From Fundicoccus culcitae (GTDB lineage Bacteria > Bacillota > Bacilli > Lactobacillales > Aerococcaceae): a stretch of 64,000 nucleotides of DNA. The stretch spans positions 62,001-126,000 of the forward strand of contig NZ_CP102453.1 of the NCBI RefSeq assembly GCF_024661895.1, written 5' to 3'. A program made the position numbers and the translations under genes. A model generated the notes under the pieces. It was not told where the DNA came from and made no database searches. It saw nothing but the letters and a program-made list of their open reading frames with translations. The stretch's first letter is position 1. Each line of letters opens with the position of its first letter. Of the stretch, positions 10,347 to 19,627 are shown in pieces.

Positions 10347-11447
10347 ATGAACATTGCAAAAAATCAAAATGGTGAGATATATTATATTTCGCAATTTCTC
10401 ACATCAGGTCCCCCAAAAAACCAGCAGTGGTTTTGTCTCAAATGCCAACAACCCATGCATTTAAAACTTAGTCGAAACAACAATTATTTTTTTAGTCATG
10501 TCACTGCCTGTGGACAAGGATTAGTAAAAAAAGAGGCGGTTGAAACGGAAGCACATCAACTTGCCAAAGCACAGCTAGTTAAATGCCTATCACCGGCCGC
10601 ACAATTCGTAGAGAGTGAATATGGATTAAATGACATTCAACAAACAGCTGATATTTATTGGCAATTAAGTAATAGTCGGCAAATTGTGCTTGAATTTCAA
10701 CATAGCCCTATTTCGCGTAAAACACTGTTAAAAAGACACAAACTCTATTTAACACAAGTTAATCAATGTATTTGGATAATGAATGACGGGCAGTTTAAGT
10801 CAAACAAGTTAGATTTTTGGCATTTTTCAATGTTACAATTCAATCATACCTTTGGTAATTATTGGGTTTCTTTAGATTTAGGGAAAAATTTAATTGTTAT
10901 TCGACCCAATATCCCATTGTTATATCAAGAAGGCTTTGTGATGGAGGAACGCTTTTATCCATTGGATGCTAATTTAGCCTATATATTGTTAGGTGATGTT
11001 GAGCATTTAAATTATAGAAGTCGTAAACGCATGACTAAAAAGGTTAAAACAAAAACGTTTAATCAACAATTAAGTGCCATCATGCGGAATAGACACTATT
11101 TTGTGCCGTTACAAACACTCTATCGAAACGGCTTTCGATTACATGAATTACCAAAATGGGTATTAGAAGAATCCTGGACATCACCTCTTATCGTCCAACC
11201 CATGTGGGAATTTTTTGCATGGCTTTTTGTTAACTTAAAACAATATTCTTTTTCATCTATCAGTGAATCAGCTTTTAAGGAACTTATCCAAATGAAAAAA
11301 CCACAAGCAACGTTTCATATTTGTCAATTACCTTTAATCGATGAAGAGAACCAACAAGTATTTTTTGAAGAATTAATTGCTTTACTCATTCAAAAAGATA
11401 TTCTGCTTCAAAACGAAGATAGGTCATTTAAAATATTAATCAAATAA
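10347..11447 (+). CDS. coiA: Competence protein CoiA family
   Basis: 366 aa. CoiA acts in natural transformation after DNA uptake. A zinc-ribbon-like part (CLKCQQPM, then a His and Cys near residue 50) precedes a PD-(D/E)XK nuclease-like core: ADIYW, then IVLEFQHSPIS, with D, E and Q at the expected places. The ATG at 10347 is 9 nt after AAGGAGG; an in-frame GTG 30 nt upstream lies before that site and is unlikely. No competence-type promoter motif was recognised in the 97 nt before it. Confidence 0.85.
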   Translation: MNIAKNQNGEIYYISQFLTSGPPKNQQWFCLKCQQPMHLKLSRNNNYFFSHVTACGQGLVKKEAVETEAHQLAKAQLVKCLSPAAQFVESEYGLNDIQQTADIYWQLSNSRQIVLEFQHSPISRKTLLKRHKLYLTQVNQCIWIMNDGQFKSNKLDFWHFSMLQFNHTFGNYWVSLDLGKNLIVIRPNIPLLYQEGFVMEERFYPLDANLAYILLGDVEHLNYRSRKRMTKKVKTKTFNQQLSAIMRNRHYFVPLQTLYRNGFRLHELPKWVLEESWTSPLIVQPMWEFFAWLFVNLKQYSFSSISESAFKELIQMKKPQATFHICQLPLIDEENQQVFFEELIALLIQKDILLQNEDRSFKILIK

Positions 11448-11520
11448 GTTATTATAATTAACAATCAAATGGGTCTATGGTAAGATTGTTTTAATGATGT
11501 TTTTAGGAGGAATTTGTTTT

Positions 11521-13329
11521 ATGGCTGAAAGTTATCAAACACGAGAAGAAGTACCTACAGAGAATACATGGGATCTGACCGTCCTTTTTGAGTCAGATGA
11601 TGTCTGGGAAAAAGAATTCAAAGCTGTTGAGGAAGAACTAACCAAAATTGAAGCGTTAAAAGGGACTTTAGCGGATTCAGCTGAAAGTTTAGTCCATGCA
11701 ATCAATACGATTGCTTCTGTTTCAAGAAAACTATCAAATGTGTATACTTATTCCCATTTAAAATACGATCAAGATTCAACGAATTCGACATATCAATCAT
11801 TGGACGCCCGATCAACACAACTATATAGTCGATTTTCTGAGTTGACGGCATTTTTTCAACCTGAATTATTAGCTATACCTGAGGATAAATTAAATTCATT
11901 TATTGAATCGAATGCAACACTACAAGATTATCGTCAGTACTTAGATAATATGACACGTCAAAGAGAGCATGTCCTTGAACCATCACAAGAACTACTGCTT
12001 GCTCAAGTGAGTGAAATACTAGGTTCAGCTAGTAAAACATTTGGCGTTTTAAATAATGCCGACTTACGTTTTCCGACGGTTGAAGATTCATCGGGTGAAA
12101 AAGTTCAATTAACCCATAGTATATATGGCAAATTGTTAGAGAGTACCGACAGACGTGTGCGCCGAGATACCTTTAAAAGTTTTTATTCCACCTATGATCA
12201 ATTTAAAAATACCATGGCATCGCTTCTAAGCACTAATATTAAAGCACATAATTTTTCAGCTAAAGCACGAAACTTTTCGTCAGCTAGACAAGCGGCTTTA
12301 TTTGCTAATAATATTCCTGAATCGGTATATGATACCTTATTAGAAGCGGTTGGTGAACGCTTGCCAGTCTTACATCGCTATGTTGCTCTAAGAAAAGAAT
12401 TATTAGGTATTGAAGATTTAGAAATGTATGATATGTATACACCTATTTTAGGGGAAGTCCCTTTAGCCTTTAATTACGATGAAGCTAAAGCAATCACTCT
12501 AGAGGCTTTAGCACCATTAGGTGAAGACTATGTCGATATCATCAAAAAAGCCTTTGATGAACGTTGGATTGATTTATATGAAAATAAAGGGAAACGTAGT
12601 GGTGCCTATTCTTCAGGAACTTACGATAGCAATCCCTATATTTTAATGAATTGGCAAGACAATGTAAATTGGTTGTATACGTTAGTGCATGAATTAGGCC
12701 ATAGTGCACATTCTTATTTAACACATGCCAACCAGCCCTATATTTATGGTAACTACTCAATCTTTTTAGCAGAGATTGCTTCAACAACCAATGAAAATTT
12801 ATTAACAAGTTATTTATTGGAGCGCTATACCGATCCAAACGTTCGCTTATATATTTTAAATCACTTCTTGGATGGCATGAAAGGGACTGTTTTCCGTCAA
12901 ACACAGTTTGCCGAATTTGAACATTTTATGCATACGTCAGAAGCTGAAGGGAAACCATTGACACAAGCCTTTTTATCTGAGAATTATCAAGCAATGAACG
13001 AGAAATATTATGGACCTGATGTTAATTCTAATTCTGAGATTGCCTTAGAATGGAGTCGAATTCCACACTTCTATTATAATTATTATGTGTTCCAATATGC
13101 AACTGGGTTTGCAGCAGCAACAGCCCTATCACAAAAAATTCTCAGTGGCGATAAAGAAAGTTTAAATCAATACCTCACCTATTTAAAAGCAGGTGAAAGT
13201 GACTATCCAATAGAAATCATGCAACGAGCAGGCGTTGATATGACCCAGAAAGATTATTTGGTTTCAGCACTAGATGTTTTTGAAAATCGTTTGGATGAAT
13301 TTGAAAAGCTATTAAAAGACCAAAAATAA
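11521..13329 (+). CDS. pepF: Oligoendopeptidase F (M3 metallopeptidase)
   Basis: 602 aa. It cleaves oligopeptides in the cytoplasm. The zinc motif HEXXH is in LVHELGHSAHS, with its first His near residue 390, and the third ligand Glu follows in FLAEIAST. ATG at 11521 is 10 nt after AGGAGG; ATGs further upstream (11494) precede the SD and would make an unlikely hydrophobic extension. The position after coiA is usual in lactic acid bacteria. A terminator follows. Confidence 0.93.
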   Translation: MAESYQTREEVPTENTWDLTVLFESDDVWEKEFKAVEEELTKIEALKGTLADSAESLVHAINTIASVSRKLSNVYTYSHLKYDQDSTNSTYQSLDARSTQLYSRFSELTAFFQPELLAIPEDKLNSFIESNATLQDYRQYLDNMTRQREHVLEPSQELLLAQVSEILGSASKTFGVLNNADLRFPTVEDSSGEKVQLTHSIYGKLLESTDRRVRRDTFKSFYSTYDQFKNTMASLLSTNIKAHNFSAKARNFSSARQAALFANNIPESVYDTLLEAVGERLPVLHRYVALRKELLGIEDLEMYDMYTPILGEVPLAFNYDEAKAITLEALAPLGEDYVDIIKKAFDERWIDLYENKGKRSGAYSSGTYDSNPYILMNWQDNVNWLYTLVHELGHSAHSYLTHANQPYIYGNYSIFLAEIASTTNENLLTSYLLERYTDPNVRLYILNHFLDGMKGTVFRQTQFAEFEHFMHTSEAEGKPLTQAFLSENYQAMNEKYYGPDVNSNSEIALEWSRIPHFYYNYYVFQYATGFAAATALSQKILSGDKESLNQYLTYLKAGESDYPIEIMQRAGVDMTQKDYLVSALDVFENRLDEFEKLLKDQK

Positions 13330-13363
13330 ATCAATCATTACTTTTTAGAGTTTCAAAAAACAT

Positions 13364-13401
13364 AAAAAACCAAGCGCTAACGGTTTAGCACTTGGTTTTT
13401 T
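13364..13401. terminator. Bidirectional terminator between pepF and trmB
   Basis: AAAAAACCAAGCGCTAA / TTTAGCACTTGGTTTTTT stem with loop CGG, T-rich on both strands. Confidence 0.85.
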
Positions 13402-13411
13402 ATGAATTTAT

Positions 13412-14056
13412 CTAGTTGTTTGGAAAATAAGCTTCTAAACGGTAGATCCGATGTCCTTTTTCAGCAAATTTCATTTCATACTCTGTTTCAATATTTCCTT
13501 CAAAATCAGATTGATGTAAATCTAACCAGACTTCTTTAAGTATCATGCCATATTGTGACATACTAGCCAGAGAATATTCAAATAATCCTTGATTATCGGT
13601 TTTAAAATGAATTTCCCCGTTAGCTGTAATAATTGCTTGATATTGTTCTAAAAAGGCTGGACTAGTTAAGCGTCTTTTGGTATGTTTCTTTTTTGGCCAA
13701 GGATCACTAAAATTCAAATAAATTCGACTGATGTCAGCCTGGTCAAAGTATTGATTCAAGTGACTTCCATTGGTATGTAAAATTTGTAAATTAGGTAAAT
13801 GGATGTCTAGTTGAATTTCAAGAATGGATACAATCACACTGGTTTGTAATTCAATCGCAATGAAATTGATGTCAGGATATGTTTTTGCCATTTCAGTAAT
13901 AAAACGACCTTTACCTGACCCGACTTCTATATAGATAGGGTGATGATTACCGAAACGTTCTTGCCAATTTCCTTTATATTGTTCCGCATTTTGCACCACA
14001 TATTCAGGATGTTGATTTAATAAATCCTGAGCCCATGGTTTATGTCTTAAACGCAT
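13412..14056 (-). CDS. trmB: tRNA (guanine-46-N7)-methyltransferase
   Basis: 214 aa. It makes m7G46 in tRNA using S-adenosylmethionine. Motif I is EVGSGKGRFI (about residues 43-52) and the family signature is NFSDPWPKKKHTKRRL (near 117-132). The C-terminal TEYEMKF segment is also conserved. It lies downstream of the ytmP-like kinase, as in B. subtilis ytmP-ytmQ, but a hairpin sits between them. Confidence 0.93.
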   Translation of the reverse strand: MRLRHKPWAQDLLNQHPEYVVQNAEQYKGNWQERFGNHHPIYIEVGSGKGRFITEMAKTYPDINFIAIELQTSVIVSILEIQLDIHLPNLQILHTNGSHLNQYFDQADISRIYLNFSDPWPKKKHTKRRLTSPAFLEQYQAIITANGEIHFKTDNQGLFEYSLASMSQYGMILKEVWLDLHQSDFEGNIETEYEMKFAEKGHRIYRLEAYFPNN

Positions 14057-14081
14057 TAAATTACTCCTTTTTACAAAATAA

Positions 14082-14110
14082 AAGTATACTAAGTCGTCTT
14101 TAGTATACTT
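14082..14110 (-). terminator. Inverted repeat between ytmP-like gene and trmB
   Basis: AAGTATACTAA (14082-14092) and TTAGTATACTT (14100-14110) form an 11-bp perfect stem with a 7-nt loop. On the minus strand it begins inside the stop codon of the kinase gene and is followed by TTTTATTTT, so it may act as a weak terminator that lowers trmB expression. Confidence 0.5.
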
Positions 14111-14894
14111 ATTTAACCTGATTGTAGATTGATTTGATCAATAGTATCACTTCATTCATTCGTGCATAACGATTTTCACTTGCATAGTGTTTCACTAAAA
14201 GTAAGCAATTCATTAATGAATACCATTGGACACGTTTGAAAACCTTTTTGGTTATTTCTATTCCATAGTTGTTGAACCATTCCATCCATTGACTTGGTTC
14301 TAAATATTGGCACAATAACCAAGTAATATCACTAATTGGGTCAGCAATCCGAACATTTTCCCAATCAACTAAATACAACTGTTCATGATTACTCAACAAA
14401 AAATTATGATGATTTAAATCACCATGGCAGACGACATAATCCACAAGATAAAAATCATCATCAATTTGATCTTCAAGAAACTGAATGATTTCATTGAACA
14501 AAGTATGTGTTTTTAATGAGGGAGGCAATTCATTAAAATACAAATCAATAAAATCAAGTGGTTTACATACACGATTATCTATTCGCTTTAAAGTCAGTAA
14601 CAAATTATTTGATTCGTGGACATGGCGAATAAGATCAATGACACGTTGACTAGACATATCTTGTTTTGATAAAGTTTTGCCTTCAGCCCATTCTTGAGCC
14701 GTTAAAATGTCACCTGAATAAGTACGTTGTGTCCATTTAAGTTTGGGTGTAATACCATCAGCAGCTAAAGCGGCAATTAGTGGGGAAGAATTTCGTTTGA
14801 AAAAGATTTTTTCTTCTTCTTTTACACCCATAAATGCTTGACCCGTAGCTCCTAGGATAGGCCGCATATCCCATTGTTCGTCATTCTCAACCAA
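14109..14894 (-). CDS. YtmP-like phosphotransferase (choline/aminoglycoside kinase fold)
   Basis: 261 aa. APH/choline-kinase fold: KRNSSP near residue 35, the catalytic loop CHGDLNHHNFLL and the metal site LVDWENVRIADP. The physiological substrate of the YtmP family is not known to me; small-molecule phosphorylation is inferred from the fold. Start is TTG at 14894, 7 nt after GGAGG. It pairs with trmB as in other Firmicutes. Confidence 0.8.
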   Translation of the reverse strand: MVENDEQWDMRPILGATGQAFMGVKEEEKIFFKRNSSPLIAALAADGITPKLKWTQRTYSGDILTAQEWAEGKTLSKQDMSSQRVIDLIRHVHESNNLLLTLKRIDNRVCKPLDFIDLYFNELPPSLKTHTLFNEIIQFLEDQIDDDFYLVDYVVCHGDLNHHNFLLSNHEQLYLVDWENVRIADPISDITWLLCQYLEPSQWMEWFNNYGIEITKKVFKRVQWYSLMNCLLLVKHYASENRYARMNEVILLIKSIYNQVK

Positions 14895-14971
14895 AACGCC
14901 ACCTCCAATCTATAAATAACAAATGAATTATAATTGTATCATGTTTAACGAATGAAGCAACAAGAGAATTA

Positions 14972-15298
14972 TTAGATTTGAACTAAATCGATAATTTCTC
15001 CTGTATAGATATCACTAGCAAAACGATAAGTAGTTACTTTATTATCTTCTTGAGTCGAAACTTCACCTATATATACGAGTGGTTTGCTTTGGTATTCTTC
15101 GAATGGTATGGGGTCATAATCAATCCATGAACCAACGACGGTATTATTCTCTCTAAAATCATGTAAAATTTGTTCAAGGACTTTGCCAGCATGCTTAGGT
15201 TTGTTTTCTTTAATTAAAATAACACTTGCAGCACCTACGATTAAACCAGTAATTAATAGTAATGAACCAATTAAATTTTCTTTTTTTTGAGTATTCAT
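14972..15298 (-). CDS. Small membrane-anchored protein with PepSY-like C-terminus
   Basis: 108 aa. One N-terminal hydrophobic segment (about residues 10-29: LIGSLLLITGLIVGAASVIL) after a short KK-containing head, so probably N-in with an extracellular domain. The C-terminal part (TYRFASDIYTGEIIDL) resembles the end of PepSY-type domains. Small proteins of this general form occur beside pepA in other Lactobacillales; the link is positional. Function unknown. ATG start 7 nt after GGGAG. Divergent from pepA. Confidence 0.55.
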   Translation of the reverse strand: MNTQKKENLIGSLLLITGLIVGAASVILIKENKPKHAGKVLEQILHDFRENNTVVGSWIDYDPIPFEEYQSKPLVYIGEVSTQEDNKVTTYRFASDIYTGEIIDLVQI

Positions 15299-15495
15299 TC
15301 AATATCTCCCTTTCTGTTATCTTAAGTGTTCTTAATTGTAACATGATTTTAGGCAGAAATAAAAAAAGGAACGAACATTTGAGGAAAATGTTAAAAGGCA
15401 TAATTGATTTTTTGTTTTTATCATTGATTAAAATGGTTACATAATTGCTTTATTAGCCAATCTATGACACAATAAAATAGCTTAAAAGTAAAATT

Positions 15496-15532
15496 AAGGA
15501 GGCAACCGAATTTTATTTTCGGTAATTATATG
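15496..15532 (+). promoter_or_regulatory. pepA ribosome-binding site with a hairpin in the spacer
   Basis: AAGGAGG at 15496-15502 is 27 nt before the ATG at 15530, too far for normal initiation. The spacer contains ACCGAA (15505-15510) and TTCGGT (15518-15523), a perfect 6-bp stem with a 7-nt loop. Folding it leaves 8 unpaired nt between SD and ATG, a normal distance. No ATG, GTG or TTG in the reading frame lies at usual spacing. Confidence 0.6.
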
Positions 15533-16606
15533 GACGATAAAACTTTCAAATTGATAAAAGATTTAACAGAATTACAGGCAACGTCAGGCAATGAAAAAAA
15601 TGTACGTAATTATATGAAAAATTACATGGAACCATTGACTGATCGTGTTGAAGTTTCCCCTTTAGGGAATGTTTTCGGTATTAAAGAAAGTGCGGTCAAA
15701 GATGCGCCAACTTTGCTAGTAGCATCGCATATGGATGAGGTTGGTTTTATGGTCAGTCAAATAACCAAAAACGGTTTGTTCAAAGTAGTGCCCTTAGGTG
15801 GCTGGAATCCTTATGTTGTTTCTGCTCAGCGGTATACCTTACAAACAAAAAAAGGTGATTATATTTGTATTTCTTCAGCCGTAGCTCCTCATTTACTACG
15901 TGGTAAGGAAGGGCAGTCATCTCTAGAAATCAGTGATGTCTTATTTGATGTTGGCTTTACCTCCAAAGAAGAAGCAGAGTCATATGGTGTAACTCCAGGT
16001 GATACACTTGTTCCCTTAGTAGAAACAGTATACACAGCTAATAAAGAATCGATTATTAGTAAAGCATGGGATAATCGTTATGGATGTGTGGCCGTATTAG
16101 AGACCTGGGATGCTGTCAAAAACCAATCATTAAATAATAACTTAATTATGGGTGCTAGTGTCCAAGAAGAAGTGGGCTTACGAGGTATTAAAGGGGCTGT
16201 CCATCAGTTCCAACCGGATGTATTTATCGCTGTAGATTGTTCTCCAGCTGCTGATGCAGAGGGTAAAAGTGATGTGTTTGGACGATTGGGAGAAGGTTTC
16301 TTATTAAGAGTTCAAGATCCAGGCCATTTGACACATCGCGGTATGGTTGAATATCTACTTGATACAGCCTCTACGCATCACATTCCTTATCAATATTATT
16401 TTTCTAAAGGTGGTACGGATGCTGGGGCAGCTCATGTTATGAATCAAGGTATTCCTAGCGGAGTCATTGGTGTACCAGCTAGATATATTCACGGCCATCA
16501 AACTTTATTTAGAATTTCTGATTATGAAGCGGCGCGTGAAATGTTACAAACCGTGGTTAAGACTTTTGATAGAACCACGCTTAATACGATAATGGAAATG
16601 AATTAA
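15530..16606 (+). CDS. pepA: Glutamyl aminopeptidase (M42 family)
   Basis: 358 aa. It releases N-terminal acidic residues from peptides in the cytoplasm. The dinuclear metal ligands are seen in ASHMDEVGF, the Asp of KAWDNRYGC, QEEVGLRG, AVDCSPAAD and the final His in ARYIHGHQT. The N-terminus (FKLIKDLTELQATSGNE) aligns with the usual family start, so ATG 15530 is right even though its Shine-Dalgarno is 27 nt away. ytpR follows 18 nt later. Divergent from the small membrane protein. Confidence 0.92.
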   Translation: MDDKTFKLIKDLTELQATSGNEKNVRNYMKNYMEPLTDRVEVSPLGNVFGIKESAVKDAPTLLVASHMDEVGFMVSQITKNGLFKVVPLGGWNPYVVSAQRYTLQTKKGDYICISSAVAPHLLRGKEGQSSLEISDVLFDVGFTSKEEAESYGVTPGDTLVPLVETVYTANKESIISKAWDNRYGCVAVLETWDAVKNQSLNNNLIMGASVQEEVGLRGIKGAVHQFQPDVFIAVDCSPAADAEGKSDVFGRLGEGFLLRVQDPGHLTHRGMVEYLLDTASTHHIPYQYYFSKGGTDAGAAHVMNQGIPSGVIGVPARYIHGHQTLFRISDYEAAREMLQTVVKTFDRTTLNTIMEMN

Positions 16607-16624
16607 ACGAAAGGAGATTATGGA

Positions 16625-17257
16625 TTGTTAGCTTTTTATAATAAGGAACATGTTGGCGATACGTTAATGTTAACCTTTGATCAAGTAGGAGAGCATGGAG
16701 TAGACGTTGAAAGTAGAGGTCAAGTAACGGTCATAAAAGATAAAACGTCTCATAAAATTATTGGAATCAACCTTTTTAATGTGAGTCAATTATTTGAAGT
16801 TAATGGGACAGGTGCAGTGACTTTAACAGATAGTCAGATTGATAAAATTAATGATTTACTTAAAGAAAATAAGCTATCAAGTTTACCCGATACAGATCAA
16901 TCTTCAAAGTTAGTGGTTGGTTATGTTGAAAGTTGTATACCGCATGAAGATAGTGATCATCTAAGCGTAACACAAACGCGTGTTAGCAAGGATGAAATCT
17001 ATCAAATTGTTTGTGGTGCCAAAAATATAAAAGCCGGTTTGACGGTGATTGTAGCTAAACCTGGAGCCGTGATGCCAAATGGAGAAATTATTTGGTCAGG
17101 TGACTTAAGAGGTGTGAAAAGTTCAGGAATGATCTGTTCTACTAGAGAATTAAATGTGACAGATATTGAAGATTTGCCTGGGATTTGGGAAATAGATGCT
17201 TCATTTGAAGTCGGTACGCCTTTAGAAGACGTCATTCAAAAATACAGAACAGCCTAA
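16625..17257 (+). CDS. ytpR: YtpR family tRNA-binding-domain protein
   Basis: 210 aa. N-terminal DUF4479-like region (LAFYNKEHVGDTLML), then an EMAP-II/CsaA-like OB-fold tRNA-binding domain (about residues 95-200: VVGYVESCIPHEDSDHL and VCGAKNIKAGLTV). The precise role is unknown; the OB domain suggests binding of structured RNA. Start is TTG at 16625, 8 nt after AAGGAG. An ATG at 16620 is in another frame and stops after three codons. Confidence 0.85.
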   Translation: MLAFYNKEHVGDTLMLTFDQVGEHGVDVESRGQVTVIKDKTSHKIIGINLFNVSQLFEVNGTGAVTLTDSQIDKINDLLKENKLSSLPDTDQSSKLVVGYVESCIPHEDSDHLSVTQTRVSKDEIYQIVCGAKNIKAGLTVIVAKPGAVMPNGEIIWSGDLRGVKSSGMICSTRELNVTDIEDLPGIWEIDASFEVGTPLEDVIQKYRTA

Positions 17258-17282
17258 GTATCAATATAAGGAGGCTTATGAG

Positions 17283-18128
17283 ATGTCAGAATACGAACCC
17301 CCATACAAAGCACATAAATCTGATAAAAAACATCGTTTTGAACAAAATAATTATCGCGAATCAAATAAATCGCATTTTCAACCTGCACTCAAAGCTGACA
17401 AACAAAAGTCCTTAGATCCAATTAAAACAGATAAAATTGAAAATGCAAACAGAAGTAATCAAACCATAGATACCGAACCTTATTTGGCTAATAATGATCA
17501 TAATCGTCATGAAGAATTTTCAGATAATAATTCTGACTTATATGAATTTGATAAGATTAGTCAGAATGGTTTACAAGCTAAAACGAATCATTATAATAAT
17601 AATATGGCTAGCGAACAATCATCTGAACATGATAAAATAGCCGATGAAAATTTTACTTCTGATAGTAATGAAGAACGTTCATCGAAAAGTGATCACTATC
17701 AGATACCCTTTTTAAATCAGCATCATGCGGTTAAAGATTTTACTTCTTTTTATGATGATTCTTCAAAAAGAGAACATGCTATTGAAGGCAGAGATGTAAA
17801 ACGGCTAGCAAGTGATACTAATGAATTAGCCACAAGTGCTAATGTGAAATCAAACCGAATGACCTATCAACCTTCTTTTACGCAAACCAACCGCTATCAA
17901 TCACGGGTTAATGAAAAAGAAGCAGATAAATCACTCGTAGAAGCTGAAGCATTTACCGAGGAAGTTGAGTCATCATCCCAAGAGGAGCAATCAACTTTTA
18001 TTCCTAAGCAAATACCGACCCCATATCATGAAAAAGAATCGAAATACCAGCAGGTAGACAATCAATTAAGAGAGTTAGCAAAGCGTTTAGTCAAGACAAA
18101 AGATTCATTTCTATTGTTTGACCACTAG
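17283..18128 (+). CDS. Low-complexity, probably disordered protein in the sftA position
   Basis: 281 aa, rich in Ser, Asn, Asp, Glu, Lys, Gln and His, without Cys or Trp, without a membrane segment or signal peptide, and without Walker motifs. The only ordered-looking part is the last ~30 residues ([18 protein letters not shown]), a probable amphipathic helix. AGGAGG lies 8 nt before the ATG, and murC starts 17 nt after its stop, so it is a real operon gene. In B. subtilis the gene between ytpR and murC is sftA, a DNA translocase whose N-terminal part is also a long linker. This could be a linker remnant that lost the motor, or an unrelated protein. Function unknown. Confidence 0.7.
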   Translation: MSEYEPPYKAHKSDKKHRFEQNNYRESNKSHFQPALKADKQKSLDPIKTDKIENANRSNQTIDTEPYLANNDHNRHEEFSDNNSDLYEFDKISQNGLQAKTNHYNNNMASEQSSEHDKIADENFTSDSNEERSSKSDHYQIPFLNQHHAVKDFTSFYDDSSKREHAIEGRDVKRLASDTNELATSANVKSNRMTYQPSFTQTNRYQSRVNEKEADKSLVEAEAFTEEVESSSQEEQSTFIPKQIPTPYHEKESKYQQVDNQLRELAKRLVKTKDSFLLFDH

Positions 18129-18145
18129 GAGGCAAATTATTAACA

Positions 18146-19480
18146 ATGTTAAGTAAAGATACAATTTATCATTTTGTAGGCATAAAAGGTTCAGGAATGA
18201 GTGCCTTGGCTTTAATTTTACACGGTGAAGGTTATCGCGTTCAAGGCAGTGATATTGGGAAATATTTTTTTACACAACAAGAATTAGAAAACCAAAATAT
18301 ACCTATTTTTGAATTCAACGAGGATAATATTACTGAGGGTTTAACCATTATAGCTGGGAATGCATTTGGTGATGAACATCCGGAATTAGTTAAAGCAAGA
18401 AAATTAGGGTTACCCATTCATCGCTATCATAAATTTTTAGGAGAACTTATCGAACAATACACAAGTATTGCTGTCACGGGTTCTCATGGAAAAACGTCAA
18501 CAACGGGTTTACTATCACATACAATAAAAAATTTGGCTCCTGTAAGTTATTTAATTGGAGATGGAACAGGCTTTGGTGATGAACAAGCAAACTACTTTGC
18601 TTTAGAAGCTTGCGAATATCGTCGTCACTTTTTAGCTTACCAACCTGATTATGCGATTATTACTAACATTGATTTTGATCATCCAGATTATTACCAATCG
18701 ATCGAAGATGTGGCGGCGGCTTTTCAAACTTTTGCAAACCAAACCAAGAAAGCTGTTATTGCCTGTGGGGATGATGAATATCTTATCAATTTAACGGCTT
18801 CTGTGCCTATTCATTACTATGGATTTGGAGATAATAATAACATCAAAGCGGTTAATATAGATCGAAATGTCGATGGGTCTTCTTTTGATGTATATATCGA
18901 TAGTCAGTTTTTTGGGCATTTTGAACTCCCTGTATTTGGGAAACATAATATTTTAAATGCCTTAAGCGTCATTGCCGTTTTAAATTTAGAAGGTTTTAAA
19001 GCTGAAGATATTGCCAAAAATTTAGCGACTTTTGGTGGTGTTAAGCGTCGTTTTTCAGAAAAACAAGTAGGGAAATTGACGATAATTGATGACTATGCCC
19101 ACCACCCTTCAGAAATCAAAGCAACCATTGATGCTGCTAAGCAAAAATATCCCAATAGACAAGTAGTGGCCGTATTCCAACCACATACATTTAGTCGGAC
19201 TATTGCTTTACTACAAGAATTTGCTGATTCATTATCGTTAGCTGACGATGTGTATTTGGTTGATATCTTTCACTCTGCAAGAGAAGAGTCAGGCGACATC
19301 TCAATTAACGATTTAGCTGATAGAATTGACAAAAAAGTTGAGATTATTTCTCAAGATCATTTATCACCATTAATGGGATATCAAGATGCAGTGATACTGT
19401 TTATGGGAGCTGGGGACATTGATGTTATAGGCAATCAATTTGTATCTTCGTATGCTCAATTAAAACCGAACACTTTATAG
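18146..19480 (+). CDS. murC: UDP-N-acetylmuramate--L-alanine ligase
   Basis: 444 aa. It adds L-Ala to UDP-MurNAc in the cytoplasm, the first step of the peptidoglycan stem peptide. Rossmann start [16 protein letters not shown] loop [10 protein letters not shown] (near residue 112), substrate segment [11 protein letters not shown], and C-terminal [13 protein letters not shown] is 12 nt after TAGGAGG. Last gene of pepA-ytpR-orf-murC; a long-stem terminator follows. Confidence 0.95.
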   Translation: MLSKDTIYHFVGIKGSGMSALALILHGEGYRVQGSDIGKYFFTQQELENQNIPIFEFNEDNITEGLTIIAGNAFGDEHPELVKARKLGLPIHRYHKFLGELIEQYTSIAVTGSHGKTSTTGLLSHTIKNLAPVSYLIGDGTGFGDEQANYFALEACEYRRHFLAYQPDYAIITNIDFDHPDYYQSIEDVAAAFQTFANQTKKAVIACGDDEYLINLTASVPIHYYGFGDNNNIKAVNIDRNVDGSSFDVYIDSQFFGHFELPVFGKHNILNALSVIAVLNLEGFKAEDIAKNLATFGGVKRRFSEKQVGKLTIIDDYAHHPSEIKATIDAAKQKYPNRQVVAVFQPHTFSRTIALLQEFADSLSLADDVYLVDIFHSAREESGDISINDLADRIDKKVEIISQDHLSPLMGYQDAVILFMGAGDIDVIGNQFVSSYAQLKPNTL

Positions 19481-19494
19481 TTGAACAACTCGAT

Positions 19495-19563
19495 ACGAAT
19501 AATAAATCATTTCAATGCAGCCCGTAAAGATGCCATCGTCAAATGATTTATTATTCGTTTTTA
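19495..19563 (+). terminator. Long-stem terminator after murC
   Basis: ACGAATAATAAATCATTT (19495-19512) pairs perfectly with AAATGATTTATTATTCGT (19541-19558), 18 bp, followed by TTTTTATTT. The loop is 28 nt and richer in GC than the stem, which is unusual for a simple terminator. Confidence 0.8.
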
Positions 19564-19627
19564 TTTATGAAAAATGTAGAATTAATGCAAAAACGGCTCT
19601 AATTATATTACGAAAAGAGGATTTGCT

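Noticed and set aside
12542-12904. Open frame opposite pepF
   Set aside because: Antisense to conserved catalytic-domain codons, no SD, unnatural composition.
16620-16631. ATG at 16620 before ytpR as a leader peptide
   Set aside because: Only three codons and 3 nt from the SD; the TTG at 16625 is better placed and matches the family start.
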